A stretch of 64,000 nucleotides of DNA from Bradyrhizobium sp. ARR65 (GCF_000472385.1 NZ_AWZU01000002.1:310001-374000); one strand, 5' to 3'. Numbered from the stretch's first letter, positions 36,201-44,716 are shown. Notes: generated from the letters alone by a model not told the origin. Numbers and translations are program-made.

Positions 36201-36962
36201 GCCTTCGAACTCGCCATCCGCGCCGGCGACAGCGGCCTGTCGATCGATGATGCAAAACTGCGCCAGATTGTCGAGCCGGCGTTGGCGTCGGGGGCGCTCC
36301 TGGTGGCTTCCGCACAAATCCCGTTCACCGTCCGGGACGGACGGCTGCGCGTTGGCGCGACCGCACTGGAAGGCGACGGCGTCCGTGCCATCATCTCCGG
36401 CGGTTACGACATCCCGGCCGACCAGGCCGATATAAGGGCCACGCTCGCGTCCACTGCGATCGGTTCGGGCAGCAGCCATCCGGAGATCCAGTTGTTCATG
36501 GCCGGCCCGCCGGGCGCGCTGACCCGCAGCGTCGATGTGACGAGCCTGTCGTCCTGGCTGGCCGTGCGCGCAATCGATCGCGAGACGCGCCGGCTGGATT
36601 CGATCGAGCGTGGCGAGCCGCAACCGCAGGAGCCTGCGACCCTTCCGCCGTCGACAGCCGCGTTGCCGCTGCCGGGGCGGCCGGAGCCCATGCCGTCTCA
36701 CCAATCATTGTCGGATGCACCGCTGTCCGGCCATGAGCCGCCGCGCCGCGTGCCGGGAGTGCCGAAGGCGGGTCCGCCCCGCCCGCCCAGCTCGCCGGCA
36801 ATCCCGGCGGCCCCAACGCCTCCGCCGGCCGTCAGCCAGCAGGTCGCGCCCCTGCCACCGCCGATCGATGTCAGGCCGCCACCCGGGCCACCGCCGGCTC
36901 CGGCCAAGCCCAAACCGCGGCCACCGCTGGTGCTGACCCCGCCGGCGATAACCAATCCCTAA
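33276..36962 (+). CDS. AsmA-family envelope protein
   Basis: This 1228-residue protein has an N-terminal membrane anchor (LLGLAIALILALIAALIGPYF) and a long periplasmic beta-rich AsmA body (QFEAEATQIIGAPVKVSG, LPTPTLRLGSVTVGG; C-terminal AsmA block GNGTVTLQGASIMGLDPRAFELAIRAG). Such proteins bridge the periplasm and are linked to phospholipid transport and outer-membrane assembly. The last 115 residues or so are proline-rich (about one third Pro) and probably disordered or wall-interacting. The start is GTG 33276, six bases after AAGGAG. Confidence 0.85.
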   Translation: MQTTLLGLAIALILALIAALIGPYFINWNQFRPQFEAEATQIIGAPVKVSGELQARLLPTPTLRLGSVTVGGPNDLGKVRADRLEVEFSLGDLMRGQWRANELSIGGMSLDLGLDRDGRIDWPASNGRFNWASLSIDRLNVTGRAALHDAVSRSTLELADIGFSGDVRSLSGAIRGDGKVTVAGTRYPFRVSSGQTSDGNGTRLHLNIDPGERPVSAELDGVLNFETRAPRFEGALTLAVPPVPKAKPNEARTPWKVTTKLKADHNAAQLEQIEASYGSEERALKFSGAGDMRFGASPLLHMTLSARQLDIDRLLATDNAADSGVQPVLIWPALRALTADVPHPPLPVRIEASGEQVMLGSRPLQNPSIELHGDATSWAIDRLDLRAPGNTQVGFNGLPSSRTLAGALDIDSADPDVLMAWLQGRSDVSSRSQKSLRLRGNVAVNPDGVVLDGLKAETDSGAVEGRVAFSPAAANGGSRLDAALRADQLDLDAAAALVRSLAGPQGQWPDEARLSLDVGRASSAGQEFRPLLASLTYTPKSIVLDRLKIGQPGGVMLDGGGRFDRDGLFGNLTVESTAASMGQIAGILAPFAPSIAARLNATGTGAGPVRSKLTLNLSRSKAAPAEISALAQLNIEAPQLIKGDATATASLPAQALRNIDFDALSRSDVNIATKLSAQRSDALLALLGIDHVIAPGEGPAQFEGSVSGKWRTPLHVSTKLTGTAIDADAQGSAEPLAQDAKADVNLRVRKANLAPLFGLKPSDASAQNISLSSHVSLEGNKLTLDDLDGTSATARLRGHLAVSLGEQKEVQGEVGLDALQLAPAFAVAIGAAGHDPAAPLVAGLSKGWRGRITFQALRGELPDGIELRPVSGVIRSDGQSITFDGLKGAIGGGEASATIDARDGANGLVLNASVELRNVDGAALHYRNLKMPASRTSLQMALTSQGRSVSALTGALSGNGTVTLQGASIMGLDPRAFELAIRAGDSGLSIDDAKLRQIVEPALASGALLVASAQIPFTVRDGRLRVGATALEGDGVRAIISGGYDIPADQADIRATLASTAIGSGSSHPEIQLFMAGPPGALTRSVDVTSLSSWLAVRAIDRETRRLDSIERGEPQPQEPATLPPSTAALPLPGRPEPMPSHQSLSDAPLSGHEPPRRVPGVPKAGPPRPPSSPAIPAAPTPPPAVSQQVAPLPPPIDVRPPPGPPPAPAKPKPRPPLVLTPPAITNP

Positions 36963-37009
36963 AGCATGATCCGGAAAAGTGTGCAGCGGTTTTCCGGACA
37001 GATCATGCT
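36963..37009. repeat. Palindromic element AGCATGATCCGGAAAA...TTTTCCGGACAGATCATGCT
   Basis: The ends AGCATGATC and GATCATGCT and the inner CCGGAAAA / TTTTCCGG are inverted copies around GTGTGCAGCGG. This sequence type is common between genes in Hyphomicrobiales. It directly follows the AsmA stop and precedes the converging DinB gene, so it could also serve as a two-way terminator. Confidence 0.8.
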
Positions 37010-37019
37010 CAAATAAAAC

Positions 37020-37538
37020 TTAGATTGCGAGCGTGGGTGCCGGCACGCCGCGATGAAACAGGATCAGATCAAGCGAGGGTGGCTCGCTCCCGGTGACGAT
37101 CGAGCAGCAGGCGTGCGCCTGGCCGCGGTGATGGGTCTGGTGATTGAACAGGTGCAACAGGATGTCCTGCAGCGGCTGTTGCTGCGGCTTGCCCGCCATC
37201 GTCTGGTACGACACCGCCTTGCCGAGATCGTCCGCGCCGTAGCCGGCGATCACGCGCTTGAGCCGCGCATCTTCCGCCATGCGGGCTCGCGCAAGCTCGC
37301 ACCGGTCCTCGAACAGGATCGCATCGAGCCGGCTGGGGTGCTCGCCTTCCCCGGTCAGGCGCTTCAGCCAGACGCGATCGGTAAGCAGTAAATGGTTCAG
37401 CGTGCCGTGCAGGCTGCCGAAGAACACGCCGGTGGGCCGGCGGTACTGCTCCTCGCTCATTGCTAGCGCGACCTCGTAGAGGCGGCAATTGGCCCAGTGG
37501 TTGTAATCGGCAAGCTGTCTGAAATTCTCCATGCTCAT
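37020..37538 (-). CDS. DinB-family metal-binding protein
   Basis: This 172-residue four-helix protein starts with LADYNHWANCRLYE and ends with LHLFNHQTHHRGQ, giving the three-histidine metal site of the DinB/YfiT fold. FFGSLHGTLNHLLLTDRVWLKRLTGE is the second helix pair. Members include thiol-dependent transferases and uncharacterised damage-inducible proteins. It is divergent from a LysR regulator that may control it through the palindrome at 37593. Confidence 0.85.
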   Translation of the reverse strand: MSMENFRQLADYNHWANCRLYEVALAMSEEQYRRPTGVFFGSLHGTLNHLLLTDRVWLKRLTGEGEHPSRLDAILFEDRCELARARMAEDARLKRVIAGYGADDLGKAVSYQTMAGKPQQQPLQDILLHLFNHQTHHRGQAHACCSIVTGSEPPSLDLILFHRGVPAPTLAI

Positions 37539-37592
37539 CGTCGTCCTCGATACAAGCGAAGCGCGCCGATCCTATCTTGCTGGAGCCGCAAC

Positions 37593-37615
37593 ATTGGTGA
37601 GATTATCTCACCAAT
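37593..37615. promoter_or_regulatory. Candidate LysR operator: perfect 23-bp palindrome
   Basis: ATTGGTGAGAT, one T, then ATCTCACCAAT: the two 11-base arms are exact reverse complements. It lies 55 bases before the DinB start and 20 bases before the LysR start, and contains the T-N11-A pattern of LysR sites. It may also cover the regulator's own promoter (autorepression). Binding is inferred. Confidence 0.75.
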
Positions 37616-37634
37616 CGTCACCGGAGACCCGCCC

Positions 37635-38546
37635 TTGCCAAGGCCGGCCCCGCCCTCGGCACGTGCATTGTTGGCGCTGTCGCAACTCCACAGCCTGGGC
37701 AGCCTCACCGGGGCTGCCGAGCGGCTCGGCGTGACGCGCTCGGCGCTGTCGCATCGGATTGCCGAACTCGAAAAGAGCTTGGGGATCGCGCTCACGCGCA
37801 AGGCGGGGCGCAAGCTCGTTCTGACCGAGGACGGGGAAAGGCTGCTTGCCAGCATGGGCGATGCGCTGGAGCGGATCGAGGCGGCCGTCGAACCGTTGAG
37901 GCGCCATCGCGGCCAGATCCGGCTATCGACGGTTTCGACCTTCGCCTCGCTCTGGCTGATCCCGCGCCTTCCCGATTTTCAGGCGCGCAGGCCCGGTGTT
38001 GAAGTCGCGATCTCGACCACCACGCGGGCGGTCGATCTGTCCAGCGAGGACGTTGATTGCGCGATCCGGCACGGCCGGGGCGAATGGAAGGACGTTATCT
38101 CGATCTTGCTGTTTGCGGAGACGCTGATGCCGGTCGCGGCGCCCGTGGTGGCCGGCCGCGCGCGCGCGAACACGGGCCGGGGCTGGCGCGGCATTCCACT
38201 GATCCGGGCACGCTCGCGCTTCATGGACTGGACGCGCTGGCAGAAGGCGGCTCCCTTGTCCGCCAACGGCTCGCCCAAATGGCTTACGGTGGAAACGCGC
38301 GCTCAGGCGCTCGATGCGGCGATTGCGGGCGCGGGGATCGCGCTGATGGACATGGCCTATATCGGACCGCCCGTGGCGTCAGGCAGGCTGATGATGCTGG
38401 CCGATCATCCGTTGCGGCTTCCGACTGGTTACTATTTCGTTTATCGGCCGGGGGTACGGAACCTGCGACTTCTGACCGATTTTCGCGATTTCGTCGTCGA
38501 GGCGGCCGGACCGTTCCGCGCGGCCGCAGCCGTTACGAAGTCGTAA
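37635..38546 (+). CDS. LysR-family transcriptional regulator (GcvA-like)
   Basis: This 303-residue regulator has an N-terminal winged helix-turn-helix (about 5-65; GSLTGAAERLGVTRSALSHRIAELEKSLGIALTRKAG) and a C-terminal type 2 periplasmic-like sensor (STVSTFASLWLIPRLPDFQARRPGVEVAIST). TTG 37635, about eight bases after GGAG, gives the standard family start; the longer frame from 37497 would run through the DinB gene and palindrome. It is divergent from the DinB gene. The ligand is unknown. Confidence 0.82.
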   Translation: MPRPAPPSARALLALSQLHSLGSLTGAAERLGVTRSALSHRIAELEKSLGIALTRKAGRKLVLTEDGERLLASMGDALERIEAAVEPLRRHRGQIRLSTVSTFASLWLIPRLPDFQARRPGVEVAISTTTRAVDLSSEDVDCAIRHGRGEWKDVISILLFAETLMPVAAPVVAGRARANTGRGWRGIPLIRARSRFMDWTRWQKAAPLSANGSPKWLTVETRAQALDAAIAGAGIALMDMAYIGPPVASGRLMMLADHPLRLPTGYYFVYRPGVRNLRLLTDFRDFVVEAAGPFRAAAAVTKS

Positions 38547-38578
38547 ACCCATTTGCGCGAAATTAAGCGAATTTTGAG

Positions 38579-38602
38579 CGGCAATCCTTAGTTGCCGATT
38601 TT
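38579..38602 (+). terminator. Possible rho-independent terminator after LysR gene
   Basis: CGGCAA / TTGCCG form a six-base stem with a seven-base loop, followed by ATTTT, 33 bases after the LysR stop. It is short but correctly placed. Confidence 0.45.
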
Positions 38603-38683
38603 ACGGAATAATTGCGTTTCCCGCCTAAGTTCAAGACCATCTGAATCCATGCGGCCTCTGTTGCGAGTTGAGGTTTTCTGACA

Positions 38684-39775
38684 ATGAGTGAGGCGAAATC
38701 GTTTCTGCGCGATCTTGATCACGCGATCTCGCGAGGAACGGCTGAAAGCCGCGAGCGCGCCTTGTGGTATGCGACCAACCTGTTGATCACGGGCGGCTAC
38801 AGCGAAGACGAGATCCGGACCTTCGGCGAAGTGATCGGGCGGCTCGCCGAGGAGATCGAGGTCGCGGCGCGCGCGCAGCTTGCCGAGCGACTCGCCTCTT
38901 TCGACAAGGCGCCGACCAACGTCATCCACAAGCTCGCCTTTGACGATGCGATCGAGGTTGCCGGACCCGTGCTGACCAATTCGGAACGGCTCGACAGCGA
39001 CATCCTGGTCGCCAATGCCGAGACCAAGGGCCAGCCGCATCTGCTCGCGATCTCCAAGCGCAAATCGCTCGATGCGGTGGTCACCGACGTCCTGGTGACG
39101 CGAGGCGATCGCGACGTCGTCACTTCGGTGGCGAGCAACCAGGGGGCGCGCTTTTCCGGCTTCGGCTTCCTGCACATGATCAAGCGCGCCGAGGGCGATT
39201 CCATCCTGGCCGAACAGCTTGGGTTGCGCACCGATATCCCGCGGCACTTGTTTCAGCAGCTCATCGCCAAGGCGTCGGAGGACGTGAAGAAGCGCCTGGC
39301 GCGCGAACGTCCCGAGATGGTCGCGCAGATTCAGAGCTCGGTCAGCGAGCTGGCCGGCACGCTGCAATCCAAGCTCGGTCCTTCCTCGCGCAGCCATTTC
39401 GTCGCCAAGCGCGTGGTCGCGACACAGCACCGCCTCGGCAATTTGAACGAGGCAAGCATCGCAGGCTACGCCTGCTCGCATCGCTTCGACGAAGTGACGA
39501 TCGGGCTGTCCTTGCTGAGCGGCGTACCCGGCGACGTGATCGAACGCGTGCTGATGGACCGCAACCGGGAAATGCTGCTGGTGCTCGCCAAAGCCCTCGA
39601 CTTCTCGTGGGAGACCACGATGTCGCTTCTGTTCCTGGGCGCCAAGGATCACCGCATCTCGGCGAAGGACTTGAGCGACTTCAAGGACGAGTATCGCGGC
39701 CTGAACGTCGAGTCCTCGCGCAGCATTCTGAAGTTCTATGAATCCCGCATCTCGGGAGTGCCGATCCCGGCCTGA
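38684..39775 (+). CDS. DUF2336 protein
   Basis: This 363-residue helical protein matches the DUF2336 family of alphaproteobacteria (AISRGTAESRERALWYATNLLITGGYSEDEIRTFGEVIGRLAEEIE; FDEVTIGLSLLSGVPGDVIERVLMDRNREMLLVLAKAL). These proteins have HEAT-like helical pairs; no biochemical role is established. A 73-residue gene follows 34 bases later and may be cotranscribed. It has its own promoter region after the LysR terminator. Confidence 0.85.
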   Translation: MSEAKSFLRDLDHAISRGTAESRERALWYATNLLITGGYSEDEIRTFGEVIGRLAEEIEVAARAQLAERLASFDKAPTNVIHKLAFDDAIEVAGPVLTNSERLDSDILVANAETKGQPHLLAISKRKSLDAVVTDVLVTRGDRDVVTSVASNQGARFSGFGFLHMIKRAEGDSILAEQLGLRTDIPRHLFQQLIAKASEDVKKRLARERPEMVAQIQSSVSELAGTLQSKLGPSSRSHFVAKRVVATQHRLGNLNEASIAGYACSHRFDEVTIGLSLLSGVPGDVIERVLMDRNREMLLVLAKALDFSWETTMSLLFLGAKDHRISAKDLSDFKDEYRGLNVESSRSILKFYESRISGVPIPA

Positions 39776-39809
39776 GTGTCCGCGTTTTGAAATCCATCAG
39801 GAACCAACC

Positions 39810-40031
39810 TTGAGCATCGATGTGAGCGATCTGCACAGCCGTCTCGCAGACCGCAATGGACCTAAGGGCGATGGCTCTGCGGCCGACGCGGCCTGGCTCG
39901 TTGTCGATGCGGCCAGCGATCTCGGGGACGAGGTCGCGGTGGCGGCGTGCCGCCGCGTCATCGACGCCGGCCTTACCGGCAGGCCGGCCGCGTCGTGCGA
40001 TCTGCAGCTTGTGCAGGACTATTTCAGATAA
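39810..40031 (+). CDS. Small hypothetical protein after DUF2336, 73 residues
   Basis: TTG 39810 lies eight bases after CAGGA and starts MSIDVSDLHSRLADRNG, a normal helical protein (AADAAWLVVDAASDLGDEVAVAACRRVIDAGLTGR) ending VQDYFR. ATG 39738 in the same frame lies inside the previous gene and has no ribosome site. It abuts the stop of feoB on the other strand with no gap. The function is unknown; it travels with the DUF2336 gene here. Confidence 0.62.
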   Translation: MSIDVSDLHSRLADRNGPKGDGSAADAAWLVVDAASDLGDEVAVAACRRVIDAGLTGRPAASCDLQLVQDYFR

Positions 40032-41903
40032 TCAGCCTGCGCCGAGCGCGAGTGCGATGTTGTAGGTCGCAAAGCTCGCGGCATAGGCAAGCGCGAGCAT
40101 GTAGGCGAAGGTGAGCGCCATCCATTTCCAACTGCCGGTCTCACGGCGGATCACGGCGAGCGTGGATGCGCATTGCGGCGCGAAGATGTACCAGACCAGG
40201 AGCGACAGCGCGGTCGCAAGGCTCCATTTGGTGGTGAGCACCTGTCCGATCTGTTCGGCGGCTTCCTTGCCGCCCTCGATCGCATAGACCGTTCCGAGTG
40301 CCGCCACCGCGACTTCCCGCGCAGCCATGCCCGGGATGAGCGCGACCGCGATCTGCCAGTTGAAGCCGACCGGCGCCAGCAGAGGCGCGATCGCTTTCCC
40401 AATGACTGCGGCGAGGCTGTAGTTGATTGCCGGCTCCTCGGCGCCTGCCGGCGGCTGCGGGAATGAGGCCAGAAACCAGATCAGCACCATCATCGCAAAG
40501 ATCGTGGTGCCGGCCCGCTGCAGGAACATTTTCGCGCGGGTGTAGATGCCGATAGCGATGCTGCGCAGGCGCGGCATCTTGTAATCGGGCAATTCCAGCA
40601 TGAAGGGCGCGGGTTGGTAGTCGCGCCACATGAGGAATTTCACCAGGAAGGACATGCCAAGCGCGCTGGTGATGCCCGTCGCATAGAGGCCGAACATCAC
40701 GAGCCCCTGCAGGTTGACCCAGCCCCAGATGTCCCTGGGCGGAATAAAGGCCGAGATGATCAGCGTGTAAACCGGGATACGCGCCGAGCAGGTCATCAGC
40801 GGCGCGATCAGGATGGTGGTGAGGCGGTCGCGCCGGTTGTCGATCACGCGCGTCGCCATGATGCCGGGGATGGCGCAAGCAAAGCTCGAGAGCAGTGGAA
40901 TGAAGGCGCGACCGTGCAGCCCGGCGCCGCCCATGATCCGGTCCATCAGGAAAGCCGCGCGTGCCATGTAGCCGAAATCTTCGAGCAGCAGGATGAACAG
41001 GAAGATGATGATGATCTGCGGCAGGAACACGATGACGCTGCCGACGCCGGAGATCACGCCGTTCTGCAAGAAGCTCTGCAACAGGCCGGAAGGCAGCGTG
41101 TCATGAACGAACTGGCCTGCCGTGTCGAAGCCCGATGACAGCAACTCCATCAAGGGCTGCGCCCAGGCGAACACCGCCTGGAACATCACGAACAGGATCG
41201 CGAGCAGGATCACAAGTCCGGCCACCGGGTGCAGCACGAGCGAGTCGATCCGCGCGGTCCAGGTGTCGGGGCGTTTGGGCAGGCTGACGCTCGATGCGAT
41301 GATGCGATCGGCTTCGCGCTGGGTGGCGCGAAGCTCCGATGCCGAAAGCGGCCGCCAGAGGTTTTGTCCAGGCGCGGCTTGCACCTGCGCCGCGATCTCG
41401 TCGGTGAGGGAGAGCAGTTCGGCGGTGCCGCCCTTGCGCACCGCGATGGAAGTGACCACGGGCACGCCGAGCGCGGCCGACAGCTTCGGCACGTCCACGG
41501 TGACCCCGCGCCGCTTGGCGATATCGAACATGTTCAACACCAGCGCCAGCGGCCGGCCGGTTGCCTTGAGCTCGAGCAGGAGCCGGATCGTCAGCCGCAG
41601 ATTGGTGGAATCGGCGACGCACAGCACCAGATCGGGGAGGATCTCGCCCTTGGCTTTGCCCAGCACGAAGTCGCGTGTGATCTCCTCGTCCGGGCTGCGG
41701 CCGCGCAGCGAATAGGTGCCGGGCAGGTCGACCAGCGAGACCTGGCGGCCGGCGGGCGTGACGAAGAAGCCTTCCTTGCGCTCGACCGTGACGCCCGGAT
41801 AGTTCGCGACCTTCTGCCGGCTGCCGGTGAGCGCATTGAACAGCGAGGTCTTGCCGCTGTTCGGCGTGCCCACCAGGGCCAGATGCATCAGGGGAGCTTC
41901 CAT
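40032..41903 (-). CDS. feoB: Ferrous iron transporter FeoB
   Basis: This 623-residue inner-membrane Fe(II) importer has an N-terminal G protein (P-loop GTPNSGKTSL from residue 12; G3 DLPGTYSL; G4 NMFD) and a membrane part of about eight or more helices (IIIIFLFILLLEDFGYMARAAFLMDRIM, RAFIPLLSSFACAIPGIMATR). It is shorter than E. coli FeoB (773), like many alphaproteobacterial forms. It lies 20 bases after feoA. FeoAB of Bradyrhizobium japonicum is known to be needed for iron use and symbiosis. ATG 41888 is another possible start. Confidence 0.93.
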   Translation of the reverse strand: MEAPLMHLALVGTPNSGKTSLFNALTGSRQKVANYPGVTVERKEGFFVTPAGRQVSLVDLPGTYSLRGRSPDEEITRDFVLGKAKGEILPDLVLCVADSTNLRLTIRLLLELKATGRPLALVLNMFDIAKRRGVTVDVPKLSAALGVPVVTSIAVRKGGTAELLSLTDEIAAQVQAAPGQNLWRPLSASELRATQREADRIIASSVSLPKRPDTWTARIDSLVLHPVAGLVILLAILFVMFQAVFAWAQPLMELLSSGFDTAGQFVHDTLPSGLLQSFLQNGVISGVGSVIVFLPQIIIIFLFILLLEDFGYMARAAFLMDRIMGGAGLHGRAFIPLLSSFACAIPGIMATRVIDNRRDRLTTILIAPLMTCSARIPVYTLIISAFIPPRDIWGWVNLQGLVMFGLYATGITSALGMSFLVKFLMWRDYQPAPFMLELPDYKMPRLRSIAIGIYTRAKMFLQRAGTTIFAMMVLIWFLASFPQPPAGAEEPAINYSLAAVIGKAIAPLLAPVGFNWQIAVALIPGMAAREVAVAALGTVYAIEGGKEAAEQIGQVLTTKWSLATALSLLVWYIFAPQCASTLAVIRRETGSWKWMALTFAYMLALAYAASFATYNIALALGAG

Positions 41904-41923
41904 CGTTTTGAGGTCCGGTCGCG

Positions 41924-42199
41924 TCAGGCGACGATGATCGCCATCGCTTCGCGCCGCCGGATTGCGACGGTCACATTGTCCACGCGCACGGCGATCGGGT
42001 CGCGTGCCACGATGCCCTCGTGCAGGATCTCCACTCTCGCGCCCTCGACAAAGCCGAGCTCGATCAGCCGGCTTTCGAGCTCGTCGCTTGGCAGCGTGGA
42101 TTGGGCTTGGCCGGCGGCCAGCCGATGGATCGTGCCGCTATAGCCGCGGGGCGCAAGGCCCAGCGGCAATTGCTGCCTGAGGTCCGGGAGGTCGGTCAT
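41924..42199 (-). CDS. feoA: FeoA-family protein
   Basis: This 91-residue SH3-like protein has ESRLIELGFVEGARVEILHEG and DPIAVRVDNVTVAIRRREA, the FeoA pattern. FeoA acts in the cytosol with FeoB. ATG 42199 (MTDLPDLRQQLPLG) is preferred to TTG 42214. feoB follows after 20 bases, so the two form an operon. Confidence 0.88.
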   Translation of the reverse strand: MTDLPDLRQQLPLGLAPRGYSGTIHRLAAGQAQSTLPSDELESRLIELGFVEGARVEILHEGIVARDPIAVRVDNVTVAIRRREAMAIIVA

Positions 42200-42258
42200 G
42201 AGCTGTATTTTCAATCGGCGCGGGCGAGGTCAAGCGCAAGCTTGCGAATGCCTCGCAT

Positions 42259-42275
42259 CTTAGAGCGATTTTAAA
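42259..42275 (-). promoter_or_regulatory. Possible Irr/ICE-like box upstream of feoAB
   Basis: On the feo strand the bases read TTTAAAATCGCTCTAAG, resembling the rhizobial iron control element TTTAGAA-n3-TTCTAAA with three arm mismatches. It lies 60 bases before the feoA start. In Bradyrhizobium, Irr uses such boxes to control iron genes. The match is incomplete, so this is a suggestion. Confidence 0.35.
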
Positions 42276-42491
42276 GAGGCTAACTTTGCGCGGGGTCAAA
42301 GTCGGCTTCCGCGCGCGGCGATTCGGCCGAAAAATGTCTTTGCGCGTGATCGAGGCTTCGTGATCCGCGCTTCGGGAATAGCGCGCCCGGCCGGCGCCCA
42401 GCCGCAGGACCGAAGTGTGCCGGCCTCCATCTGATCGGCTCCCAAAAGCCGCTTGGCGGCGGGCGCAACCGAGGCGCGCCCGCACCGATCT

Positions 42492-42782
42492 CTACGAACC
42501 CGATGCCGGCGAGGAAGCGTGCGGATGGCCTTTGGGATCGCCTGTCACCGCGCCGGAGCCCGCCGCTGCACGGCTCTTGAAGTAGTCGAGCACGAACAGG
42601 CGGATCGCCGAGGACAGATTGCCCTGCTGGCGTTTGCTGTCGATTTCGCCGACCAGCTCCGAGAGGGTCATGTTGCGCTCTCCGGAGATCTCCTTCATGC
42701 CGTTCCAGAACGCCTCTTCGAGGCTGACGCTGGTCTTGTGACCGGCGACCACGATCGAACGCTTGACGACGGGTGACTTCAT
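42492..42782 (-). CDS. Ribbon-helix-helix domain protein
   Basis: This 96-residue protein has RSIVVAGHKTSVSLEEAFWNGMKEISGERNMTLSELVGEID near residues 8-50, the RHH pattern (beta strand, two helices) of small DNA-binding proteins. The tail after residue 75 is Gly/Ala/Pro-rich. Its ATG overlaps the stop of the DUF4169 gene (ATGA), so both are translated together. A toxin-antitoxin role is possible in principle, but no toxin is present. Confidence 0.8.
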   Translation of the reverse strand: MKSPVVKRSIVVAGHKTSVSLEEAFWNGMKEISGERNMTLSELVGEIDSKRQQGNLSSAIRLFVLDYFKSRAAAGSGAVTGDPKGHPHASSPASGS

Positions 42783-42967
42783 GACGCGTTCTCGCCCCCG
42801 AGCTGATGCTGGTCCAACAACTCGCTGGCGCGCTGCTTGCGCTTTTGCTCGGCCGTCCGTTCGGATTTGCTGCGGCCGAATCGCGCGCGATTCGCTTCGG
42901 CCTCTTTGGCCGCCTGCTCGCGCTCGATGCGCTTCTTGAAACGCTTCAGATTGACAATATCCCCCAT
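42779..42967 (-). CDS. DUF4169 protein
   Basis: This 62-residue highly charged protein starts MGDIVNLKRFKKRIEREQA and matches the DUF4169 family, which is often paired with an RHH gene in this order. ATG 42967 lies six bases after GGGAGG; the track-like longer start adds two residues only. It is mostly one basic/acidic helix. The role is unknown. Confidence 0.8.
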   Translation of the reverse strand: MGDIVNLKRFKKRIEREQAAKEAEANRARFGRSKSERTAEQKRKQRASELLDQHQLGGENAS

Positions 42968-43297
42968 GCGCACCTCCCGCTATTCATGAAATCGGGAAAG
43001 GGCGAGGATATCGGGAAGACGCGCGCGATGCGTAAAATCAAAACCAGTATCCGTATGCGCCGGAAAGGCGAGGGCTAACTCGGTCATGGAAACAATCCCT
43101 GCTAATCGCTGCCTAACACAATCAAAAAATACGTGCCGCACTGCGAAAAGGCTTTGCCTCTCCCGCGGCCTGCCAACGATAAAGCCCCCTCAGCTTCATC
43201 GCTGCCCATTATGGTTTATAATTATATCGTCCAACGGTAAATCGTATCACACTCCGTAGTTTTCCGGAGGACGCGCTTTCGTGTTGCCCCTTAATCG
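42968..43297. other. Intergenic region with AT-rich promoter-like island
   Basis: Between the DUF4169 gene and fumC (same strand) there is no supported gene. Bases 43205-43260 are AT-rich, unlike their surroundings, with TATAAT on the plus strand at 43217-43222 and on the minus strand at 43221-43226. The minus-strand box could belong to a promoter of the DUF4169/RHH pair; no good -35 box is seen. A four-base hairpin followed by T's on the minus strand (AGGCAAAGCCTTTT near 43150) could end a short transcript. Confidence 0.35.
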
Positions 43298-44716
43298 TCA
43301 GCCTGGACGTGTCATCTTGTCCGGCTGCACCAAGTGATCGAATTCGCTTTCGGAGACAAAGCCGAGACGCAACGCCTCCTCCTTGAGCGTGGTGCCCCGC
43401 GCATGCGCGGATTTGGCCACCTTGGCGGCATTGTCGTAGCCGATCTTGGGAGCAAGCGCAGTCACCAGCATCAGCGAACGCTCCATCAATTCCTGGATGC
43501 GCTTCTCATCGGCGCGGATTCCGACGACGCAGTGCTCGGTGAATGAACGCGCGGCGTCGGCCAGCAATTGCGTCGACTGCATCATACAATAAGCGAGCAC
43601 GGGCTTGTAGACATTCAATTCAAAATGGCCCTGGCTGCCGGCCACGGTGATGGCCGTGTGGTTTCCGAACACCTGGCAGCAGACCATGGTCATGGCCTCG
43701 CACTGGGTCGGATTGACTTTGCCGGGCATGATCGAGGAGCCGGGCTCGTTTTCCGGCAGGATCAATTCGCCCAGGCCCGAGCGCGGGCCCGACCCGAGCA
43801 GGCGGATGTCGTTCGCGATCTTGAACAGTCCGGTGGCGGCCGAATTGATAGCGCCATGCGCAAAGACATAGGCGTCGTTGGCGGCCAGCGCCTCGAATTT
43901 GTTGGGGGCGCTGACGAAGGGCAGCTTGGTGATCTTCGCGACGTCTTGCGCGAACAGCTTGGCGAAGCGCGGCTTGGAGTTAAGGCCCGTGCCGACCGCG
44001 GTGCCACCTTGCGCCAGCGGATAGAGTTCTTTCAAGGCGAGGCGCAGCCGCGCGATGCCGCTCTCGACCTGCGCGGCATAGCCGGAAAATTCCTGTCCCA
44101 GCGTCAGCGGCGTTGCGTCCTGGGTGTGGGTGCGGCCGATCTTGACGATCTTGGCAAAGGCCTTTTCCTTCGCCCGCAGCGCGGCGAGCAGTTCGCCTAA
44201 GGCGGGGATCAGATTGCCGGCAATGGCGGTCGCCGCCGCGATGTGCATCGCGGTCGGGAAGGAGTCGTTGGACGACTGGCTCATGTTGACGTGATCGTTG
44301 GGATGCACCGGCTTTTTCGCGCCGAGTTCTCCGCCGAGCAGCTCGTTGGCGCGGTTGGCGATCACCTCATTGAGGTTCATGTTGCTTTGCGTGCCAGACC
44401 CGGTCTGCCAGACCACCAGCGGAAAATGATCGTCCAGCTTGCCGTCGATCACCTCGCGCGCGGCGCGGGCGATCGCGCGGGCGCGGCGCTGATCGAGCAG
44501 ACCAAGCGCGCGGTTAGTTTCGGCCGCCGCAAGCTTGACGATGCCGAGGGCGTGCACGATCTCGATCGGCATTCGGTCCTTGCCGATGCGGAAATTCTGC
44601 CTGGAACGCTCGGTCTGCGCACCCCAATAGCGATCGGCGGGCACCTCGATGGGACCGAAACTGTCGGTTTCGATGCGCGTTGCGCCGCTTCGCGATGATC
44701 TCGTCGATTGGTCCAT
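43298..44716 (-). CDS. fumC: Fumarate hydratase class II
   Basis: This 472-residue homotetrameric enzyme interconverts fumarate and L-malate in the citric acid cycle, without an iron-sulfur cluster. Family marks: [68 protein letters not shown] and the signature [12 protein letters not shown]. Length fits FumC. The gene lies 77 bases after sspB on the same strand. It is expected to be constitutive or oxygen-related; no control site was seen. Confidence 0.95.
   Translation of the reverse strand: MDQSTRSSRSGATRIETDSFGPIEVPADRYWGAQTERSRQNFRIGKDRMPIEIVHALGIVKLAAAETNRALGLLDQRRARAIARAAREVIDGKLDDHFPLVVWQTGSGTQSNMNLNEVIANRANELLGGELGAKKPVHPNDHVNMSQSSNDSFPTAMHIAAATAIAGNLIPALGELLAALRAKEKAFAKIVKIGRTHTQDATPLTLGQEFSGYAAQVESGIARLRLALKELYPLAQGGTAVGTGLNSKPRFAKLFAQDVAKITKLPFVSAPNKFEALAANDAYVFAHGAINSAATGLFKIANDIRLLGSGPRSGLGELILPENEPGSSIMPGKVNPTQCEAMTMVCCQVFGNHTAITVAGSQGHFELNVYKPVLAYCMMQSTQLLADAARSFTEHCVVGIRADEKRIQELMERSLMLVTALAPKIGYDNAAKVAKSAHARGTTLKEEALRLGFVSESEFDHLVQPDKMTRPG

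Noticed and set aside
42492..42967. DUF4169/RHH pair considered as a toxin-antitoxin system
   Set aside because: The RHH protein fits an antitoxin shape, but the partner is a short charged helix with no toxin-like fold.
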